A stretch of 42,341 nucleotides of DNA from Clostridium sp. CCUG 7971 (GTDB lineage: Bacteria; Bacillota; Clostridia; Peptostreptococcales; Peptostreptococcaceae). Shown piece after piece: positions 18,214 to 28,236 of this stretch (position 1 is the stretch's first letter; each line of letters begins with the position of its first letter). The stretch lies in contig NZ_JAFFPK010000012.1 in NCBI RefSeq assembly GCF_017590215.1, forward strand, positions 1-42,341. The letters run 5' to 3'. The notes beneath the pieces were generated by a model. The model saw only the letters and a program-made list of their open reading frames with translations, ran no database searches and was not told where the DNA came from. The position numbers and the translations under genes were made by a program.

Positions 18214-19065
18214 TTAATTTTCATTATCTTTTATTGCTGATATAACTCTATTTATATGCAATGTAAGGTAAAGTATTTCATCTTCACTTACAATATACTC
18301 ATGATTTTGTTCTATAAATTGTTTTATTTTGCATGCACAATTATATGCACTTTCATATTTTAATTTTATTACATCTATAAGTTCATTATTCTTGTTATCT
18401 AATATTTCTTTTTTAATTAGTCTTGTTGCAAAAAACTTTAAATGAGTTATTAATCTATCATAGTTATAATCATCTTCTTCAAATTCAACTGAATAATAAT
18501 ACCTTATTATATTAAGTATATCCTTAACTATTTTAGTCATTAAAAATGATTCACTTGTACTTTCTTTATAATTTGCATTAACTATATGCATTGCTATAAA
18601 TCCAGCTTCATCTATTGGAAATTTCACATTAAGTTGTTTATTAATATAATCTATTGCCCATTTTCCAACTTCAAACTCTCTTTTATGAATTCTTCTTATT
18701 TCATATAGTAAATCATTTTTTATCTCTATATTTTCTTCAAATCTTTTAAGAGCAAATGATATATGATCTGTTAATGATGCGTATATATAATCATCTAACT
18801 CAGTATTTAAAAATTTCTCTGCATATTCTATTATATTAGAACTAGTATCAAATACTTTTTCATCTACTTCACTTGCTAATTTTATTATCTTTTGTTTAAA
18901 GGTATCATCCTCTGTAATAAACTTTTTTTCTATTTTACTTTTATCAATTTCTTGTCCTATCTTTTTTTGAAACCCTATTCCACATCCAGTGAGCACTAGT
19001 TCTTTTTTACTTTCCTTATCTATAACCAATACTACATTGTTGTTATAAATTTTTTCAATAATCAT
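18214..19065 (-). CDS. licT: BglG/LicT-family PTS transcription antiterminator
   Basis: RNA-binding antiterminator of 283 aa. An N-terminal CAT domain (1-about 58, MIIEKIYNNNVVLVID and LTGCGIGFQKK) binds RAT hairpins; PRD1 (about 70-170) has LTDHISFALKRF and EAGFIAMHIV, and PRD2 (about 175-280) has LITHLKFFATRL and LTLHINRVI. The conserved His residues are the phosphorylation sites that tie activity to PTS flux. Its own leader has a RAT and terminator (19132-19205), so it is autoregulated, and a second RAT precedes the PTS gene downstream. By context it plays the GlcT role, but the RAT sequences are of the LicT/SacY class, so glcT is an alternative name. Confidence 0.92.
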   Translation of the reverse strand: MIIEKIYNNNVVLVIDKESKKELVLTGCGIGFQKKIGQEIDKSKIEKKFITEDDTFKQKIIKLASEVDEKVFDTSSNIIEYAEKFLNTELDDYIYASLTDHISFALKRFEENIEIKNDLLYEIRRIHKREFEVGKWAIDYINKQLNVKFPIDEAGFIAMHIVNANYKESTSESFLMTKIVKDILNIIRYYYSVEFEEDDYNYDRLITHLKFFATRLIKKEILDNKNNELIDVIKLKYESAYNCACKIKQFIEQNHEYIVSEDEILYLTLHINRVISAIKDNEN

Positions 19066-19131
19066 AGATATTTACTCACCTCTTTTAATTGAATTTCTAT
19101 TATTTATACCCATAATTTCAATCTTTTAAAA

Positions 19132-19205
19132 ATAAAATACCTAAATCAAGACACAAAAACTTCGTGTCCTAACTTAGGTATTGCCTGCTCAATCAGTAAC
19201 AATCC
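19132..19205 (-). promoter_or_regulatory. RAT antiterminator and overlapping terminator in the licT leader
   Basis: RAT at 19205-19177 (GGATTGTTACTGA...GAGCAGGCAATACC on the minus strand). The terminator follows at 19182-19132: AATACCTAA pairs with TTAGGTATT and GGACAC with GTGTC, ending in TTTTATTTTT. The 5' arm of the terminator shares bases with the RAT, the usual mutually exclusive arrangement. Confidence 0.88.
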
Positions 19206-19254
19206 ATTTTATCGATTTATTTTAATTAAATTCATTTCGTATTTTATAAATTTA

Positions 19255-19283
19255 ATTTTATAATATTAATAAATCTATGTCAA
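19255..19283 (-). promoter_or_regulatory. Sigma-A promoter of the antiterminator gene
   Basis: TTGACA (19283-19278) and TAAAAT (19260-19255) are separated by 17 nt on the minus strand, about 50 nt before the RAT. Confidence 0.7.
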
Positions 19284-19320
19284 TAGTTTTGAAAACTTTT
19301 TCATACCATAATTTGTAATG

Positions 19321-19914
19321 TTAATTTTCAAATGGAGAGTTTGAGTATAATATAAAATATCCTTGTGGATGAGAACATACAGGACATACTCCTGGAGCCT
19401 CTTTACCTGTATGTACATGGCCGCAGTTTAAACATATCCATTGTTCTTCTTTATCACTTTTAAAAAGCGTGTTTGACTCTAACTTATCAGCAAAATTACC
19501 AAATCTGTCTCCATGTATCTTTTCTATTTCTGCTATTTTGTTAAAAGAATTTGCTACATTTGTAAATCCTTCTTCCATTGCAACCTTAGCAAATTCTTTA
19601 TAAACATCTTCCCATTCTTCATATTCATTATGTTGAGCTGCTCTTAGAGTTTGAGATATATTATCATATATATCTATTGGATAACCACCGTCTATAAATA
19701 TTGTTTGACCAGAAAGATCTTTTAAATGATTATAAAATACTTTAGCATGTGCCCTTTCTTGATCTGCAGTATAAGTAAATGCCTGTCCTATTAATGCTAA
19801 ATTTTGGCCCTTGGCTTGGCTTGCTCCAAAAGTGTATCTGTTTCTCGCTTGGCTTTCTCCTGCAAAAGCTCTCATTAAATTATCTTTAGTTTTACTATCT
19901 TTTAATAAATTCAT
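19321..19914 (-). CDS. rbr: Rubrerythrin
   Basis: Non-haem iron peroxidase that reduces hydrogen peroxide in anaerobes. The N-terminal ferritin-like four-helix domain (1-about 145) carries di-iron ligands in FAGESQARNRYT, YTADQERAHA, NEYEEWEDV and IAEIEKIHGDRF. The C-terminal rubredoxin-like domain (about 157-190) has CLNCGHVHTG and CPVCSHPQGYF for a mononuclear Fe(SCys)4 site. 197 aa is standard. Start ATG follows GGAGGTAGCTT. It is a single-gene unit; no PerR-like palindrome was seen upstream. Confidence 0.95.
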   Translation of the reverse strand: MNLLKDSKTKDNLMRAFAGESQARNRYTFGASQAKGQNLALIGQAFTYTADQERAHAKVFYNHLKDLSGQTIFIDGGYPIDIYDNISQTLRAAQHNEYEEWEDVYKEFAKVAMEEGFTNVANSFNKIAEIEKIHGDRFGNFADKLESNTLFKSDKEEQWICLNCGHVHTGKEAPGVCPVCSHPQGYFILYSNSPFEN

Positions 19915-19990
19915 AAGCTACCTCCATCTTAGATTATTATTAATTTTTCCCTTAATTTTACAACTTCATACTACTATTGTGATTTTTGCA

Positions 19991-20020
19991 TAAAAAATAG
20001 AAGCCTTTCGACTCCTATTT
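19991..20020 (-). terminator. Terminator of fbp
   Basis: AAATAGAAGCC / GACTCCTATTT with a 4-nt loop; on the minus strand it starts inside the fbp stop codon and ends in CTATTTTTTAT. Confidence 0.8.
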
Positions 20021-21983
20021 ACTGAATTTCTTTTATTAAACCTTTTTTATATGCCATTAAAAGTAATTTTAAATCTTTTACCTCTTCTTCTAATTTTTTA
20101 CCAGCATCTGTATCTCTTACAGTTTTTCTATTTACTTTATGCTCTACAACTATTGTTGTTGATAATATATCACTTTCATTTACTATAGCTTCTTCTGCAC
20201 ATGTAAATGGCTCATGAGATACCAGCTGTAAAGTTTTAGAGTTATATATTAATGTATAGCCAGCTATTCCTGTTTTATTTTGATAAGCTCTTGAAAATCC
20301 TCCATCTATAACAAGAATTTTTCCATTAGCTTTTATCGGACTTTCTCCATTTTTACTTTCTACAGGAACATGACCATTTATAATATGAGATTCTTCAAAG
20401 TCTAAATTAAACTCGTTAAATATCTTTCTACACATATTCTCATCTTCTCTTAACTTAAAATATGGATTTTTATTCTCTTTATGAGTTTCTTTTTCATTAA
20501 TAAAGTATCTTTCAAAAGTTGTCATATCATCTTTTCCAAATAAAGATGAACATTTACCAGTCCATAGATACCACATTATATCCATACCATACTGTTTTTG
20601 TTCTGTTTTTTCTTTAAAGAAGTACCCTTCTCTTGCTAAAGCTTCCATTTTATCCATTAACGCCTTACCACTATACTCTTGTCCTTGTAGAGTCATACGT
20701 TTAAAACTTTCATCTTCATTTAAAGGTATGCATCCATGAAATAATAAATTTGAATTAGCAGTTAAATATATACTTCCTTTTGAGAATAAGAAAGAAGCAT
20801 GTTTCTGAAGTTTTTCACTATTTTTAAATGATGATACTAATTTTTCAATAACTAAACTTTCTTTTTCTGTAAGCTTATATGGATTATTCTTATCTATTGT
20901 TGGAAGATTAGAATCTTTCAATTTATAAACTTTTCCTTTCAATGATATTGTTCCTTCATCATAGTTTATATTATTAAGAAGCAGTCTATGTTTCATGTCA
21001 AACTCTGGTCTTTCATTTATAACTAGTCCTTCAAGCTTAAATTGAATTATACTTATTGCCTTGTGCATTTTTGCTATTAACGATTTTTCTGTACTTGATA
21101 CATCTTCATCACTTATTTTAGGCATAAAGTTATTACAAGGATCATCTTTGTAAACATCCATTGCAAAAGTAGCTAGTGGTAATAGGTTTATTCCATAAAT
21201 ATCTTCTATTATATCTAAATTTGCATATCTTGCAGATATTCTAAGAGCATTTGCTATACAAGTTTTTTGTCCTGCTGCTGCTCCCATCCATAATATATCA
21301 TGATTCCCCCATTGTATATCAACACTATGGTAATCCATTAATGTATCCATAACTATATCTGGTCTTGGACCTCTATCATATATATCTCCTAGTATGTGTA
21401 ATCTATCTACTACTAGCTTTTGTATTACTTTTGATACAGCTATTATAAATTCCTTAGCTCTATCTATTTCTATAATTGTCTCTACTATACTCTTATAATA
21501 CTCTTGCTTGTGCTTACTATCGATATTTTCATGTAGAAGTTCTTCTATTATATATTTAAAATCATTAGGTAGAAGTTTCCTAACCTTAGATCTTGTATAT
21601 TTACTAGATGCATACCTACATAATTCTATAAGTCTGTATATATTTATTCTATAAAAATCATCTATATTTTCTTCTTCTTTTACTATTAATTCTAGTTTTT
21701 GTTCTGGATAATATACAAGTGTCGCTAAAGCTTTTTTTTCACTTTCTCTCATAGTATTTGAAAATAACTCTTCTATCTTTCTTTTTACAACACCTGAACC
21801 ATTTTTTAGAACATGTACAAATGGCTCATATTCTCCATGTATGTCTGTTAAAAAATGTTCTGTTCCTTTTGGCAGATTTAATATTGCTTCTAAATTTATA
21901 ATTTCAGTACTAGCTTTTGATATGCTAGGATACTGTTTTGATAACAATTGTAAGTACTTCATTTCATTTTCTAAAGTTTTCAA
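20019..21983 (-). CDS. fbp: Fructose-1,6-bisphosphatase class III
   Basis: Gluconeogenic phosphatase converting fructose 1,6-bisphosphate to fructose 6-phosphate; class III enzymes are Mn-dependent metallophosphatases of the Firmicutes. 654 aa is standard. Metal-site motifs of the calcineurin-like fold are visible: [10 protein letters not shown] (about 42-51), [11 protein letters not shown] (about 198-208), [10 protein letters not shown] (about 228-237) and INGHVPV near 545, with the closing [13 protein letters not shown]. The start is TTG at 21983, 6 nt behind a perfect GGAGGT; the next in-frame ATG (codon 8) is less well placed. Single-gene unit. Confidence 0.95.
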   Translation of the reverse strand: MKTLENEMKYLQLLSKQYPSISKASTEIINLEAILNLPKGTEHFLTDIHGEYEPFVHVLKNGSGVVKRKIEELFSNTMRESEKKALATLVYYPEQKLELIVKEEENIDDFYRINIYRLIELCRYASSKYTRSKVRKLLPNDFKYIIEELLHENIDSKHKQEYYKSIVETIIEIDRAKEFIIAVSKVIQKLVVDRLHILGDIYDRGPRPDIVMDTLMDYHSVDIQWGNHDILWMGAAAGQKTCIANALRISARYANLDIIEDIYGINLLPLATFAMDVYKDDPCNNFMPKISDEDVSSTEKSLIAKMHKAISIIQFKLEGLVINERPEFDMKHRLLLNNINYDEGTISLKGKVYKLKDSNLPTIDKNNPYKLTEKESLVIEKLVSSFKNSEKLQKHASFLFSKGSIYLTANSNLLFHGCIPLNEDESFKRMTLQGQEYSGKALMDKMEALAREGYFFKEKTEQKQYGMDIMWYLWTGKCSSLFGKDDMTTFERYFINEKETHKENKNPYFKLREDENMCRKIFNEFNLDFEESHIINGHVPVESKNGESPIKANGKILVIDGGFSRAYQNKTGIAGYTLIYNSKTLQLVSHEPFTCAEEAIVNESDILSTTIVVEHKVNRKTVRDTDAGKKLEEEVKDLKLLLMAYKKGLIKEIQ

Positions 21984-22083
21984 CTATATACCTCCAAACT
22001 ACTTATATATGTCATTTATTATATCATATTTAGTTTTAGTGTACATTAATTATAAAAACTTCCACATTTGATACACACTTATT

Positions 22084-22461
22084 TTACTTATTTTCTGTAC
22101 TTTCATCTGGTATTATTAATTCTCCTGTGTACATATTAATTTTATGAACACCTAAGCTTTGCTCATGTTCATGTTCTCCTAAATCTTCATGTGGTTCATC
22201 ATCTTCTATGTAAACAGAAACATCTATAATATATTCATCGCCTTTTATTTTTATATCATCTTCGTTAGCTAATATATAGTCTCCATATTCAGCTTTTAAT
22301 ATATTTATAGCGTGCTTTTTAGATAATGGTTCTATATCTTCTGCTCTATTTTTTTCGTTAGTATTTTCATTATTTTCATTATTTTTATTATTTACAAAAG
22401 ATGCTATCATAATTAATAGTATCACTATTAAGACTACATATATACTATGCTTTTTGCTCAT
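22084..22461 (-). CDS. Small membrane-anchored hypothetical protein
   Basis: 125 aa with one N-terminal hydrophobic segment (about residues 7-24) without a lipobox Cys, so probably an uncleaved signal anchor with the rest outside. It is followed by an Asn/Glu-rich linker (25-42). The outer part has KKHAINILKAEYGDYI and ends with HKINMYTGELIIPDES, a pattern similar to PepSY-like extracellular domains, but similarity is too weak for a family call. A His/Glu cluster (PHEDLGEHEHEQSLGVH, about 89-105) could bind metal. Start ATG follows GGAGGAATTAAT. Function unknown. Confidence 0.7.
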   Translation of the reverse strand: MSKKHSIYVVLIVILLIMIASFVNNKNNENNENTNEKNRAEDIEPLSKKHAINILKAEYGDYILANEDDIKIKGDEYIIDVSVYIEDDEPHEDLGEHEHEQSLGVHKINMYTGELIIPDESTENK

Positions 22462-22587
22462 ATTAATTCCTCCAGTTTATAAATATAGCAATATATTGTA
22501 TACTATTTTGTTATATTTAATTTACTTCAATAATATAATTTATCATATACTATATACCCTACTTTGTAAATTAATAAAGTTTTTTAT

Positions 22588-22640
22588 AATAAAAAATCTA
22601 GTCTGAAAGCTTCTACAATATAAACTTTCAAACTAGATTT
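22588..22640 (-). terminator. Terminator of the urease operon
   Basis: Arms 22594-22609 and 22625-22640 pair over 16 nt with one mismatch, loop 15; on the minus strand the stem is followed by TTTTTTATTATA. It lies about 70 bp after ureI. The remaining sequence in 22462-22711 shows no gene. Confidence 0.85.
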
Positions 22641-22711
22641 CTCTTGTTTATTTAAATTTTTAAAGTAAATTCATTTAAACTCTATTCCAATTTATATCAT
22701 AATTCATCAAC

Positions 22712-23197
22712 TTAACTACCATTATTAATTAACATTAAAAATCCTGGTATCCATGCTGTGAATATTCCTTCAAATATAGCTAAATAAGAAACAAGTTTAC
22801 CTAAATTCTTTTTTAGTATTATTTCTATAAAGGTAGTTGACCATAGTATTCCCCATAATATCCAAATTATAAAGAATCTCAAATCTCCATCAGATAAACT
22901 TAAAAGTGCACATGATATTGCATTTATTGCTACAAACAGACTATACCAACCATATGGTCTTTTATCCAAATCAAATATACCATTAATGCCTGTAAACAAA
23001 TATGTAAATGCAAATAGCAACCCAGTACCAGCAGCAAAATAGTCACCTTGAATTACAAATATGACATCAATTATTACTGCTAATAAACCTATGAAAATAT
23101 TCATTATTGATGCTGATTTTTCATCTACATTATATATTCTTGTCATACCATTATTTATCAAAACAATCCCTACATATAATAATACTATCCCTAACAT
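22712..23197 (-). CDS. ureI: UreI/AmiS family urea channel
   Basis: Six-helix inner-membrane channel of 161 aa that lets urea reach the cytosolic urease. It opens with MLGIVLLYVGIVLINNG, nearly the same as Helicobacter pylori UreI, and has GLLFAFTYLFTGING, RPYGWYSLFVAINA and LAIFEGIFTAWIPGFL. The first outside loop is only a few residues (QGDYFAAG) and lacks the long His-containing insert of H. pylori UreI, and the second loop is short too, so it is probably not acid gated. It is the last gene of the urease operon, 21 bp after ureD, with GGGGTG as binding site. Confidence 0.93.
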   Translation of the reverse strand: MLGIVLLYVGIVLINNGMTRIYNVDEKSASIMNIFIGLLAVIIDVIFVIQGDYFAAGTGLLFAFTYLFTGINGIFDLDKRPYGWYSLFVAINAISCALLSLSDGDLRFFIIWILWGILWSTTFIEIILKKNLGKLVSYLAIFEGIFTAWIPGFLMLINNGS

Positions 23198-23218
23198 TTA
23201 ATGCACCCCATATCTATA

Positions 23219-24052
23219 CTAGTATTTACGAATAATAAATTCATTAGAGTCTAAGAGTTTTTCTCTTATATAGTCATGGCATGTTTTTATTACAGACTCA
23301 ATATTTTGAGTTAAATTTCCCAATACTCTTAATATAAATCCATTCACCTCTAATTTTGATATACCAAAACTAATATTTAAATCTAATTGCTTAACCTTTT
23401 CTCTCAACTCTTCAATTATATTTTCTGTTATATATTTATTAATTACAAGTAATGTACCAAAGTTTGGATATCCTTCAAAGAACCCTAATTGAGTAACATC
23501 ATTTTCTTTTGGATTTACCAATAAATTATCTAATAAAACAATTTTATTATCTACATATACTTGTGTCTTTAGCTGTAAACTACTATATTGAAATAATTCT
23601 CCTTGTGGCGACCATCCTGAAGTAATCCCATCTGTATATATAAGGGTTGAACTTTCATTCATATATATATTATTTATTTGTCTATATATAGAATCCTTGT
23701 ACAATATTACTGTATCTGTAATATATTCTAAAATACTATCTTCTTCTAATTTAATTACTGTATCTTGTTCTGTTTTTATGTCATTTGGACACTTATATAC
23801 TTTTGTGGGTGCTTGAGTTGTTATGATTCCCCTGGCACCTTTTTTTAAAGTAATTACATTCTTATATTTTTCCCCTTCTACATAGCCTCCTCCCAGTTGA
23901 AGTAGAAAATATGTAGGTATTTTTTCTCTATCAAGATAAATAGTAGGAGATACTTTTACTAAACCATTAAAATATCTCTTAGCTAATACTATTTCATTAT
24001 CTCTCTTCTTAAGTATTATTTCTAATTCTCCAGCATACTCACTATCACTCAT
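23219..24052 (-). CDS. ureD: Urease accessory protein UreD
   Basis: Chaperone (UreD/UreH) that binds apo-urease and recruits UreF and UreG during nickel insertion. 277 aa. Recognised by the stretch LQLGGGYVEGEKYKN (about 52-66), TTQAPTKVYKCP (about 77-88), DSIYRQINNIYMNESSTLIYTDGITSGW in the middle, and by its position. The ureG stop and ureD start are arranged as TAATATG, so the two are translationally coupled. In many operons ureD comes first or last; here it is penultimate, before ureI. Confidence 0.92.
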   Translation of the reverse strand: MSDSEYAGELEIILKKRDNEIVLAKRYFNGLVKVSPTIYLDREKIPTYFLLQLGGGYVEGEKYKNVITLKKGARGIITTQAPTKVYKCPNDIKTEQDTVIKLEEDSILEYITDTVILYKDSIYRQINNIYMNESSTLIYTDGITSGWSPQGELFQYSSLQLKTQVYVDNKIVLLDNLLVNPKENDVTQLGFFEGYPNFGTLLVINKYITENIIEELREKVKQLDLNISFGISKLEVNGFILRVLGNLTQNIESVIKTCHDYIREKLLDSNEFIIRKY

Positions 24053-24053
24053 A

Positions 24054-24665
24054 TTAATCTATTCCTTCTAATAAACAATTGTTCTTAATCCAACTTAAAA
24101 CTTTATCTAATCCGTTATCTGTCTTTAAGTTGGTAAATATAAAACTATTTTCAGATCTAAAAACTAATGTATCTTTTCTCATAACTTCCAAATCTGCTCC
24201 AACGTATGTAGCTAAATCTATTTTGTTTATAACAAACAAATCGCTTTTAATCATTCCTTGACCTGCTTTTTTTGGAATCTTTTCACCTTGGGCAACATCT
24301 ATTATATAAATGGAAAAATCAACTAAATCTGGGCTAAACGTAGCCGCTAGGTTATCTCCACCACTTTCTAAAAAAATAATATCCAAATCATTAAATTTAT
24401 TTTTTAGTTCTTCTATCGCTGCAAAGTTCATAGAAGCATCTTCTCTAATCGCGGTGTGTGGGCATCCTCCTGTTTCTACTCCTATAACTTTTTCTTCAGG
24501 TAAAACAGAATTTTTAACTAAGAATCTTGCATCTTCCTTTGTATAGATATCATTAGTTATAACCGCACAATTATATTTGTAATTCATTACTCTAGTAAGT
24601 CTTTCTATTAGTAATGTTTTTCCACTACCTACCGGTCCACCAACTCCTATTATTACTGGTTTCAT
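24054..24665 (-). CDS. ureG: Urease accessory GTPase UreG
   Basis: SIMIBI-class GTPase that delivers nickel during urease maturation. 203 aa with P-loop [11 protein letters not shown] (7-17), the nickel-binding CPH motif ([11 protein letters not shown], about 66-76), [15 protein letters not shown] near 100 and the guanine-specificity motif VINKIDLA near 148. The N-terminus has no His-rich extension, unlike some homologues. Start ATG after GGTGGGAG. Confidence 0.97.
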   Translation of the reverse strand: MKPVIIGVGGPVGSGKTLLIERLTRVMNYKYNCAVITNDIYTKEDARFLVKNSVLPEEKVIGVETGGCPHTAIREDASMNFAAIEELKNKFNDLDIIFLESGGDNLAATFSPDLVDFSIYIIDVAQGEKIPKKAGQGMIKSDLFVINKIDLATYVGADLEVMRKDTLVFRSENSFIFTNLKTDNGLDKVLSWIKNNCLLEGID

Positions 24666-24702
24666 TTATCTCCCACCCTTTCATACTATCCATAACTTTC
24701 TT

Positions 24703-25428
24703 TTATGACATAAACAACCTAAAGTCTAATACTTCATGATTTATTTGAGATAACTCTATTCCAGGAGTGCTACATCCAAAAAAGCTATAATCCATATTCT
24801 CTACTTTCTTATATAAAATTTTAAATTTTTCACTAAATTCTTTAATCAATAATTGTCCGTCCTTTTGCCCTATTGGTATAGCCCTGACTGCATTTTGAAT
24901 AAGCGTCGAAACAGTACTATACATGTAGAAAATAATAGCTTCTTCTTCTGACGCTTTCAAAGTATACATGGCCAATCCAAATACTATTGCAGGATGTCCG
25001 AAAACTTCCCCATTAATAATCTTATTTTCATAATTTCTTACAAATTCTGATTCATATAGTTCTAGAAAAATTTTAGTCATTCTACTTGCTATTAACTTAG
25101 ATCCATTTCTAGTTTCCTTACTAATACTTTGGACTGTTATAAGCCTATCCAATTTCCAAATTTCATCTAATTCATTTTTTTTCAAATATTCATATAACAT
25201 TCTAATTGCTAATGCATCACTATATACAAGCTGATTACTTAAAAATATATCAAGCCATTCTCTCATTGTATTTATATCATTTATCTTACCGCTTCTTAAA
25301 TAAGTTTCCATTCCAAAAGAATGATTAAATGATCCGATTGGAAAGTTTGAGTCACACATTTGCACGATTCTTAGCATATCTATAATATCTTTTGATTGCA
25401 TATTAGTGTGTATGTCCAAATTCAACAT
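24703..25428 (-). CDS. ureF: Urease accessory protein UreF
   Basis: All-helical chaperone acting between UreD and UreG. 241 aa; diagnostic features are MCDSNFPIGSFNHSFGMET (about 29-47), ETRNGSKL, GHPAIVFGL and a C-terminal CSTPGIELSQINHEVLDFRLF. The ATG at 25428 overlaps the end of ureE by 26 bp and follows AAGAAGG. A second ATG at 25401 sits right behind the ureE stop (TAATATG) and fits the usual UreF N-terminus better; either is possible. Confidence 0.93.
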   Translation of the reverse strand: MLNLDIHTNMQSKDIIDMLRIVQMCDSNFPIGSFNHSFGMETYLRSGKINDINTMREWLDIFLSNQLVYSDALAIRMLYEYLKKNELDEIWKLDRLITVQSISKETRNGSKLIASRMTKIFLELYESEFVRNYENKIINGEVFGHPAIVFGLAMYTLKASEEEAIIFYMYSTVSTLIQNAVRAIPIGQKDGQLLIKEFSEKFKILYKKVENMDYSFFGCSTPGIELSQINHEVLDFRLFMS

Positions 25429-25861
25429 GTCTAAATGCCTTCTTTAACTTAATTTTTTCTCTTGAATAATTTAGATTATCTTTCTTTAACTTTTCTTCAA
25501 CTAAACTATCATACTGTACTATCATCTTTCCATCTTCAAATTGTGCTTGCAAATGCCTATTGCCTAGATTATGTGCTATGATTCCCATTTCAGTAATATT
25601 AGATGGTTTAATAATTAAAACATCTTCACTATTTACTTTTACAACAATAAGTTTATTATTTTCGTTATAAAGCAAGTCTCCATCCTTTAGATTTTTCCCT
25701 TTTTTTAACGATATTCCGTATTCTCGATTATGATCAGATTTTACTCTTAATATCCTTTTAAGTAAATCTTCACTATTTAAATATATCATTTCCATATGAA
25801 AGTCTTCTAAATTAGATATTTTATTAATATTACCTACTATTTCATTAAAAATCATTATCAT
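25403..25861 (-). CDS. ureE: Urease accessory metallochaperone UreE
   Basis: Nickel metallochaperone of 152 aa. N-terminal peptide-binding domain (about 25-90) and C-terminal metal-binding domain with GNRHLQAQFEDGKMIVQYD (about 95-113), including the interface His equivalent. The tail FRHVEFGHTH has only a few His residues, so there is no nickel-storing His-rich tail like that of Klebsiella. The start ATG lies after GGGGGA, 9 bp downstream of ureC; the 3' end overlaps ureF. An in-frame ATG also lies two codons later (MIMIF). Confidence 0.92.
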   Translation of the reverse strand: MIMIFNEIVGNINKISNLEDFHMEMIYLNSEDLLKRILRVKSDHNREYGISLKKGKNLKDGDLLYNENNKLIVVKVNSEDVLIIKPSNITEMGIIAHNLGNRHLQAQFEDGKMIVQYDSLVEEKLKKDNLNYSREKIKLKKAFRHVEFGHTH

Positions 25862-25870
25862 TTTCCCCCT

Positions 25871-27586
25871 CTAAAATAAAAAGTATCTTTGTGCTAAAGG
25901 TGCTTCCTTTACAGGATCACAGGTTATTAACTCTCCATTCACAGTTACCTCATATGTTTGTGGATCTACCTCAAGCTTTGGAGTTTCATTATTTAACTTC
26001 ATATCTTTTTTAGTTAAATTTCTTATTCCTTCAACCGGTAATACTAGTTTTTGCAACCCTAATTTTTCTTTTATTCCATTTTCAAAAGCATACTTAGAAA
26101 CAAATGTAGCACATGTTGAATACTTAGCTCTTCCATTTGCAGCAAAGCATTCTCTGTAAATTTCAGGCTGACATGTTGGAATTGATGCGTTACTTTCTCC
26201 AATTATAGCTCTATTTACCATTCCACCTTTTAATACTAAATGAGGTTTAACTCCGAAAAATTGAGGTTCCCAAATAACTAAGTCTGCCATTTTACCAACT
26301 TCTACAGAACCAACATACTTACTTATACCTTGAGCTAATGCTGGATTAATTGTATACTTTGCTATATATCTTCTAACTCGATTGTTATCATTTTCTTCTG
26401 AATCATTTTGAAGAATTCCTCTTTGCAGTTTCATCTTACTAGCTGTTTGCCATGTTCTAGTTACAACTTCGCCTATTCTTCCCATAGCCATTGAATCTGA
26501 GCTCATAATGCTAAATACGCCCATATCTTGTAATATATCTTCTGCTGCAATAGTTTGCTGTCTTATTCTTGAGTCTGCAAATGCAATATCTTCTGGTACT
26601 TTAGGATCTAGATGATGACAAACCATTAGCATATCTAAATGTTCAGCTATAGTATTTATTGTATAAGGCTTTGTAGGATTTGTTGAAGCTGGTATTACAT
26701 TTAATTGTGATGCAACCTTTAATAAATCTGGTGCATGTCCTCCACCTGCACCTTCAGTATGATAAGTATGAATAGTTCTTCCTGCTATAGCTTCAATTGT
26801 ATGTTCTACAAAACCACCTTCATTTAATGTATCTGTATGTATTGCCACTTGCACATCATATTTATCAGCTGTTTTTAATGAATAATCTATCGCCGACCTT
26901 GTTGCTCCCCAATCTTCATGAACCTTAATACCACAAGCTCCCGCTTCTACTTGTTCAGCAGTAACTTTTATATTTGCTCCACTTCCTTTTCCTAAAAAAC
27001 CTAAATTTATAGGAAAAGCTTCTGCTGCCTGTAGCATACGATAAATATTCCATGCTCCTGGTGTAGATGTAACAGCATTAGATCCATCTACAGGTCCAGT
27101 TCCACCACCTATAAGCGTTGTAATACCACCTTCTAATGCTACATTAATTTCATTTGGGCTTATATAATGTACATGGGTATCTATAGCTCCCGCTGTAATA
27201 ATTCTTCCTTCACCTGCCATAGCTTCTGTACTTGCTCCAACTATAAAGTCAATATTATCCATGGTATGTGGATTTCCACCCTTACCAATAGCAAATATTT
27301 TTCCATCTCTAATACCTATATCTGCCTTGTATATTCCAGTATAGTCTACAATAATGGCACCCGTGATTATAAGGTCTGCAACCATTGGATTTTCTCTACC
27401 TTCAGTTGCACTTTGTCCCATTCCATCCCTTAAAACTTTACCTCCACCAAACTTACATTCATCTCCATATCCTGTAAAGTCTTTTTCTATTTCAATAATC
27501 AAATTTGTGTCTCCAAGCCTTATCTTATCACCTTTAGTTGGTCCAAATAAATCTGAATAGTGCTTTCTATCTATTTTAAAGCTCAT
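25871..27586 (-). CDS. ureC: Urease subunit alpha
   Basis: Catalytic subunit hydrolysing urea to ammonia and carbamate. 571 aa. Nickel ligands and catalytic residues are intact: His138 and His140 (DTHVH), carbamylated Lys221 (GIKVHEDWG), His250 (AIHTDTLNE), His276 ([12 protein letters not shown]), Asp364 ([10 protein letters not shown]) and the flap Cys323-His324 (MVCHHLD). The usual SSDSQAMGR reads SSDSMAMGR here, a change next to the nickel ligand. The ATG overlaps the ureB stop as ATGA and follows GGAAAGGAG. It assembles with UreA and UreB into the (abc)3 trimer typical of bacterial ureases with separate small subunits. Confidence 0.98.
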   Translation of the reverse strand: MSFKIDRKHYSDLFGPTKGDKIRLGDTNLIIEIEKDFTGYGDECKFGGGKVLRDGMGQSATEGRENPMVADLIITGAIIVDYTGIYKADIGIRDGKIFAIGKGGNPHTMDNIDFIVGASTEAMAGEGRIITAGAIDTHVHYISPNEINVALEGGITTLIGGGTGPVDGSNAVTSTPGAWNIYRMLQAAEAFPINLGFLGKGSGANIKVTAEQVEAGACGIKVHEDWGATRSAIDYSLKTADKYDVQVAIHTDTLNEGGFVEHTIEAIAGRTIHTYHTEGAGGGHAPDLLKVASQLNVIPASTNPTKPYTINTIAEHLDMLMVCHHLDPKVPEDIAFADSRIRQQTIAAEDILQDMGVFSIMSSDSMAMGRIGEVVTRTWQTASKMKLQRGILQNDSEENDNNRVRRYIAKYTINPALAQGISKYVGSVEVGKMADLVIWEPQFFGVKPHLVLKGGMVNRAIIGESNASIPTCQPEIYRECFAANGRAKYSTCATFVSKYAFENGIKEKLGLQKLVLPVEGIRNLTKKDMKLNNETPKLEVDPQTYEVTVNGELITCDPVKEAPLAQRYFLF

Positions 27587-27909
27587 TTTCTTTCTCCTTT
27601 CCCATCTAAAGATCCATCAACTAGGTTTCGTAGACCATAAATCATTCTAGATCCCCCTATATTAATTAGGTATACTTCTTTTTTATCTCCTGGTTCAAAT
27701 CTTACAGCTGTTCCTGAAGGTATATCTAATCTTTTACCATATGAATTTTCTCTATCAAATTTTAAAAATTCATTTACCTCATAAAAATGATAGTGAGATC
27801 CTATTTGTATTGGCCTATCACCAGTATTAATAACTTCAATTGCTATTGCATTCTTGCCTTTGTTATACTCTATTTTTCCTTCTTTTATTATTAATTCTCC
27901 TGGTACCAT
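27583..27909 (-). CDS. ureB: Urease subunit beta
   Basis: Small structural urease subunit, 108 aa, with [11 protein letters not shown] at the N-terminus, [15 protein letters not shown] (about 33-47), [14 protein letters not shown] and [11 protein letters not shown]. Separate UreA and UreB chains are the normal Gram-positive arrangement. It overlaps ureC by 4 bp and starts 21 bp after ureA behind GGAGTG. Confidence 0.97.
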   Translation of the reverse strand: MVPGELIIKEGKIEYNKGKNAIAIEVINTGDRPIQIGSHYHFYEVNEFLKFDRENSYGKRLDIPSGTAVRFEPGDKKEVYLINIGGSRMIYGLRNLVDGSLDGKGERK

Positions 27910-27930
27910 ATATATTTACACTCCTTTCCA

Positions 27931-28233
27931 TTATTGTATTGGATTATGTACTGTAACTAGCTTAGTTCCATCAGGAAATGTCGCTTCAACTTGAACTGTA
28001 GAAATCATTTCAGGTATCCCCTCCATTACATCACTTCTACATAAAATAGTCGTACCAAAATTCATTAAATCTGTTACTGTTTTACCTTCCCTTGCTCCCT
28101 CTAGTATCTCATCAGTTATTAAAGCTACTGCTTCTGGATAATTTAACTTTATTCCCTTTTTCATTCTTCTTCTTGCAACTTCTGCTGCTACAACAATCAT
28201 CAGCTTTTCTTGTTCTCTAATTGTTAAATGCAA
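27931..28233 (-). CDS. ureA: Urease subunit gamma
   Basis: Smallest urease subunit, 100 aa, beginning [20 protein letters not shown] and containing [27 protein letters not shown] and [18 protein letters not shown], all diagnostic. The start codon is TTG at 28233, only 3 bp after the marR stop codon; GGGGATGAG at the end of marR is the binding site, so ureA translation is coupled to marR. Confidence 0.96.
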   Translation of the reverse strand: MHLTIREQEKLMIVVAAEVARRRMKKGIKLNYPEAVALITDEILEGAREGKTVTDLMNFGTTILCRSDVMEGIPEMISTVQVEATFPDGTKLVTVHNPIQ

Positions 28234-28236
28234 TCT

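Noticed and set aside
18022-19205. T-box or metabolite riboswitch in the ptsG and licT leaders
   Set aside because: Both leaders match the RAT consensus next to terminators, and the gene between them encodes the RAT-binding antiterminator.
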